From contig JAXCHB010000011.1 of the NCBI GenBank assembly GCA_036926305.1, forward strand, positions 4,875,001-4,939,000: DNA of 64,000 nt, in the 5' to 3' direction. Of this stretch, positions 59,086 to 64,000 are shown in pieces. Under the pieces are notes generated by a model, which was given only the letters and a program-made list of their open reading frames with translations, did no database searches and was not told the DNA's origin. The stretch comes from Uropetala carovei (Eukaryota; Arthropoda; Insecta; Odonata; Petaluridae). Within the stretch, counting starts at the first letter, position 1; every line of letters begins with the position of its first letter. Made by a program: the position numbers and the translations under genes.

Positions 59086-60808
59086 GATGTTCCTGAATTT
59101 CCTGATTTTCCTGATTTTCATGAATTACCGGATTTTTCAGAATTTCCTGAGTTTTCTGAATTTCATGATTTTCCTGAATATCCTGTTTTTCCCGATTTAC
59201 AGTTATTCCTTTATTTCCCCGAACTTCATGATTTTCTTTATTATCTACATTTAATGTACAGTTTCCTGAAATTTCTGCATTTCCTGAATTTCGTGATTTT
59301 CCTGATTTTCCTGAAATTCCTGATTTTCCTGATTTACCTGATTTTTCTGATTTTTCCGAATTTCCTAATTTACCTGACTTACCTGATTTTCCTGGTTTAC
59401 CTGATTTTTCTGGTTTACCTGATTTTCCTGATTTACGTGATTTTCCAGTTTTTCCTGATTTTCCTGAATTTCTTGATATGCCTGAATTTCTTGATTTTCC
59501 TGAATTTCCTGATTTTCCTGAATTTCCTGAGTTTCCTGATTTTTCTGATTTATCATATTTTCCTGAATTTGCTTATTTTTCTGAAATTCCTGATTTTCCT
59601 AAATTTTCTGATTTTCTTGATTTACATGATTTCCTTGATTTTCCCGAACTACCTAATTTTCTTTATTATCTACATCTTATGTACAGTTTCCTGAATTTCC
59701 TGATTTTCCTGAATTTCCTGATATTTCAGATTTTCCTGAAATTCCCGATTTTCCTGAATATCCGGATTTTCATGAACTCCTGATTTTCCTGATCTCGTGG
59801 ATTACCTGATTTTCCAGATATTCCTGAATTTCCTTATTTTCTTTGTTTTCCTGATTGTTCTTAATTTCACGCTTTTCCGGATTTACATAATTTTCCTGAT
59901 GTTCCTGAATTTCCTGATTTACCTGAACTTCCTGAATTTCCTGATTTTCCTGAATTTCCTGATGTTCCTGAATTTCCTGATTTTCCTGATTTTCATGAAT
60001 TACCGGATTTTTCAGAATTTCCTGAGTTTTCTGAATTTCATGATTTTCCTGAATATCCTGTTTTTCCCGATTTACAGTTATTCCTTTATTTCCCCGAACT
60101 TCATGATTTTCTTTATTATCTACATTTAATGTACAGTTTCCTGAAATTTCTGCATTTCCTGAATTTCGTGATTTTCCTGATTTTCCTGAAATTCCTGATT
60201 TTCCTGATTTACCTGATTTTTCTGATTTTTCCGAATTTCCTAATTTACCTGATTTACCTGATTTTCCTGGTTTACCTGATTTTTCTGGTTTACCTGATTT
60301 TCCTGATTTACGTGATTTTCCAGTTTTTCCTGATTTTCCTGAATTTCTTGATATGCCTGAATTTCTTGATTTTCCTGAGTTTCCTGATTTTTCTGATTTA
60401 TCATATTTTCCTGAATTTGCTTATTTTTCTGAAATTCCTGATTTTCCTAAATTTTCTGATTTTCTTGATTTACATGATTTCCTTGATTTTCCCGAACTAC
60501 CTAATTTTCTTTATTATCTACATCTTATGTACAGTTTCCTGAATTTTCTGATTTTCCTGAATTTCCTGATATTTCAGATTTTCCTGAAATTCCCGATTTT
60601 CCTGAATATCCGGATTTTCATGAACTCCTGATTTTCCTGATCTCGTGGATTACCTGATTTTCCAGATATTCCTGAATTTCCTTATTTTCTTTGTTTTCCT
60701 GATTGTTCTTAATTTCACGCTTTTCCGGATTTAAATAATTTTCCTGATGTTCCTGAATTTCCTGATTTACCTGAACTTCCTGAATTTCCTGATTTTCCTG
60801 AATTTTCT
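59086..60808 (+). repeat. recent tandem duplication of 848-875 bp within the satellite
   Basis: The segment from 59086 is repeated from 59961 almost letter for letter, including two island B copies, GATTTACAGTTATTCC and CTCGTGGATTACCTG. The period is 875 bp at the start and 848 bp at the end. The 27-bp difference is a loss of three 9-bp units near 60375, as expected from slippage. Confidence 0.85.
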
Positions 60809-63800
60809 GATTTTCCTCAATTTCCTGATTTTTCTTGTTAAATTGTTTGTGAGAAGGATGTAGGAAATTATATGAAAAATCAGGAAATTCAGGAAAATCG
60901 GTAAAATCTATATATTCAGGAAAATCAGGAAAATTAGAAAATTCAGGATAATCAGGAAATTCAGGAAAATACGCAATTTCAGGAGAATCGGAAGATATAG
61001 AAAAATCAGGAAATTTAGGAAAATTAAGTAAATCAGGAAAATCCGGAAATTCAGGGAAATCAGTAAATTCTGGAAAAACCGCAAATTCAGCAAAATCTGG
61101 AAATGCATGGAAATGCTGATTTTTCTGAATTTCCTGATTTTGATGATTTTTGTGATTTCTGTGAATTTCCTAATTTCTTTGATTTACCTGATTTTCCTGA
61201 TTTACGTGATTTTCCGGTATTTCCTGATTTTCCTGAATTTCCTGATTTTACTGAATTTCCTCCTTTTTCTGATGTACCTGATTTACCTGAATTTCATGAT
61301 TTTCCTGAATTTTCTGATTTTCCTGAATTTCTTAATTTCCCTGAATTTACTGATTTTACTGTTATTCCCGATTTTCCTGAATTAACTGATTTTCCTGAAT
61401 GAAGTGGTTTGCTGATTTACCTGATTTTCCTTAATTTCGAGATTTTCCTGAATTTCCTGAAATTGCTGATTGTCTTGAATATCCGGATTTTCGTGAATTT
61501 CCTGATTTTCCTGAATTTCCATATATACCTGATTTTCCCTAATTTCCTCGTCTTCCTTATTAAATTTTTCATAAAAATTGTGTAGGAAATTATAAGAGAA
61601 ACCGGGAAAATCAGGAAGACCTGCAAAATCAGGAAATTCAGAAAATATAGAAAATCAGGAAATTCAGCTAATTCATGAAATTCAGAATATTCAGGAAAAT
61701 GAGTAAAATCAGAATCGGGGAAATCAGAAAATTCAGGAATATCAGGAATTTCGTTGAAATCCACATTCTTCTGAATTTCCTGATTTTCTTGATTATCCTG
61801 AATTTACTGATTTTGCTGATTTACCTGAATTTCTGATTTTCCTGAAATTCCTTATATTCCTGATTTTTCTGAATTTTCTGATTTTCCTGAATTTCCTGAT
61901 TTACCTCAGTTTACTGAATTTCCTGATTTTCCTAATTTTTCTGATTTTCCTGAATTTCCTGATTTTCCTGAATTTTCTCTTATTACTGATTTTCCCGATT
62001 CTCCTGAATTTGCTGGTTTTCCTGAATTTTTTGATGTTCATTATCCCGAGTTTCCTGAATTTGCAGATTTTCCTGAATTTTCTGATTTTACTGATTTACC
62101 TGAATTTCCTGTATTACCTGATTTTCCTGATTTTCCTGATATACCTGAATTTTCTGATTTTCCTGAATTTCCTGATTTGCTTGAATTTCTTGATTTTCCT
62201 GAATGTCCTGATTTTCCTGAATTTCCTGATGTTCCTGAATTTCCTGAGTTTCCTGATTTTCCTGCTTTATCGGATTTTCCTGAATTTGCTTATTTTTCTG
62301 AATTTCCTGATTTTCCTGAATTTCTGATTTTCTTGATTTACATGATTTCCTAGATTTTCCTGAACTTCCTGATTTTCTATATTATCTACATCTTATGTAC
62401 AGTTTCATAAATTTCATGCTTTTCCTGAATTTCCTGATATTCCAGATTTTCCTGAAATTTCCGATTTTCCTGAATTTCCTGAATTTCAGGATTTTCATGA
62501 ACTCCTGATCTTCCTGATCTCCTGGATTTCCTGATTTTCCAGATTTTCCTGCATTTCCTGATTTTCCTTGTTTTCCTGATTTTCTTTAATTTCCCGCTTT
62601 ACATAATTTTCCTGATTTTCCTGATTTTTCTTGTTAAATTGTTTGCGAGAAAGATGTGGGAAATTATATGAAATATCAGGAAATTCAGGAAAATCGGTAA
62701 AATCTGTAAATTCAGGAAAATCAGGAAAACTAGAAAATTCAGGATAATCAGGAAATTCAGGAAAATGCGCAATTTCAGGAAATTCGGAAAATACAGAAAA
62801 ATCAGGAAATTTAGGAAAATCAAGAAAATCCGGAAATTCAGGAAAAACGTGTAATTCAGGAAAATCAGGTTATTCTGGTAAAACAGGAAATTCAGCAAAT
62901 CGTGAAATACATGGAAATGCTGATTTTTTTGAATTTCCTGATTTTGCTGATTTTTCTGATTTTTCTGAATTTCCTGATTTTCTTGATTTATCTGATTTAC
63001 CTGAGTTCCCTGATTTACGTGATTTTCCGGTTTTTCCTGATTTTCCTGATTTTACTGAATTTCCCGATTTCCCTGATTTTCCTGATTTACCAGAATTTCC
63101 TGATTTTCCTGAATTTCCTGATATTCAAGATTTTCCAGATTATTCTGATTTTCCTGAATTTCCTGATTTTTCTGATTTACCTGAATCTTATCATTTTCCT
63201 GAATTTCCTGTTTTTCCTGATTTCCCTGAATTTTCTGATTTTACTGTTATTCCCGAATTTCCTGAATTTGGTGATTTTCCTGTATTTTCTGATTTTCCTG
63301 ATGTTCCTGAATTAACAGATTTTCCTGAATTTTCTGATTTACCTGATTTTCCTCAATTTCGTTATATTCCTGAATTTCCTGATATAGCTGATTTTCCTGA
63401 ATTTCCTGATCTTACTTATTAAATTATTTCATAAAAGGTGTGTCGGAAATTATCAGAGAAATCGGGAAATTCAGGAAGATCTGGAAAATCAGGAAATTCA
63501 GGAAAAATTGGGAAAATCAGGAAATTCAAAAGAATCAGGAAAATTAGGAATATCAGGAAATTCAGGATAATCAGGAAATTCAGGAAAACCAAAAATTCGG
63601 GAAAATCAGGAAATTTAGCTACATCAAGAAATTCAGGAAAATCAATAAAATCAGAATCGGGTAAATTAGGAAATTCAGGAAAAACAGGAAAATTAAGAAA
63701 TTCAGGAAAATGAGTAAAATCCGGAAATTCAGGAAAATCAGGAAATTCAGGACAATCAGGTAAATCAGGAAAATCAGGAATATCAGGAAATTCAGGTAAA

Positions 63801-64000
63801 TCTGGAAATTCAGGAAAGTCAGGAAATTCGTAGAAATCCAGATTCTTCTGAATTTCCTGATTTTCCTGAATTTCCTGATTTAGCTGAATTTTGTGATGTT
63901 CCTGTATTTCCTGAATTTCATGATTTGCCTGAATTTCATGATTTGCCTGAATTTCCTGATTTACATGAATTTTCTGATTTTCCTGAATTTCCTGATTTTC

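Larger units (their letters stand above)
47936..64000. repeat. 9/18-bp satellite array with palindromic higher-order structure
   Basis: The base unit is TTTTCCTGA alternating with ATTTCCTGA, an 18-bp dimer. Point variants such as CTGATTTAC, GAATTTGC and CGATTTTCC mark subtypes. Forward (F) and reverse-complement (R) blocks alternate along the array, for example F to 48006, R 48061-48620, F 48651-49133, R 49189-49728, F 49761-50217 and R 50273-50820. Every F-to-R switch but one has a J1 island and every R-to-F switch has a J2 island. The first three units repeat at about 1.1 kb and are highly similar; beyond 53,500 the array is more diverged and arm lengths vary widely. It reaches the window edge. 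Its function is unknown: a centromeric, telomere-adjacent or interstitial satellite are all possible. Confidence 0.95.

Noticed and set aside
58840..59694. 284-codon open frame and many other 100-220 codon frames in the satellite (FPEF, GKSGNS, RKIRKF, LIFLNF, IQENQE repeats)
   Set aside because: The 18-bp dimer is a multiple of three and has stops in only one of six frames, so long open frames arise without selection. They overlap in several frames and both strands.
47936..64000. CRISPR-like array of repeats and spacers
   Set aside because: The repeats are 9-18 bp tandem units without unique spacers, in both orientations, in DNA with eukaryotic retroelements. No cas genes are present.

Overview
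The window looks like a gene-poor, AT-rich stretch of an animal nuclear genome, most probably an arthropod (insect-like). The basis is the mix of decayed transposable elements: hAT and Tigger/pogo non-autonomous elements, CR1/Jockey-like LINEs, Penelope-like elements (PLEs) with a GIY-YIG domain and a hammerhead motif, and tRNA-derived SINEs. I recognised no intact host gene, no true tRNA or rRNA gene and no operon. All assignments come from reading the sequence and from memory of protein families; no database search was run.

Positions 1-47,935 are a mosaic of dead and non-autonomous elements in otherwise featureless DNA. The best-delimited are hAT elements with 8-bp target duplications (2810-3237, 15066-16420, 32165-32928), a palindromic fold-back element (1213-1734), Tigger/pogo elements flanked by TA (10924-11119, 13058-13681, 40419-42023), a Tigger-like transposase relic on the minus strand (about 17460-18960) and a tRNA-derived SINE with an 11-bp target duplication (33213-33519). 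A nested LINE complex spans about 34440-38040: a plus-strand LINE is broken once by a hAT-like element and again by an antisense LINE. PLE relics lie at 4140-4700, 33550-34400 and 42497-42725. A dispersed repeat built of three units of about 145 bp recurs at 9884, 25131 and 27371; an antisense 3'-end fragment lies at 12548 and a relative at 30930.

Positions 47,936-64,000 are one satellite domain that runs off the window. Its base unit is 9 bp (TTTTCCTGA alternating with ATTTCCTGA, an 18-bp dimer). The array is not simply head to tail. Blocks of forward and reverse-complement orientation alternate, and each switch carries one of two conserved non-repeat islands: J1, about 55 bp, 12 copies, and J2, about 30 bp, 13 copies. 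The higher-order unit is therefore a palindrome with arms of up to about 550 bp. The array also holds a roughly 1.3-kb internal inversion, a recent tandem duplication of about 850-875 bp, a third conserved island and paired J1/J2 subtypes. Four or five of the six reading frames are open in such DNA, so its many long reading frames are expected by composition. One, with fixed unique ends in J2 and J1, is noted as a curiosity.

The two most unusual items are the palindromic higher-order satellite and the hAT-type element at 15066-16420, which carries a non-transposase reading frame.
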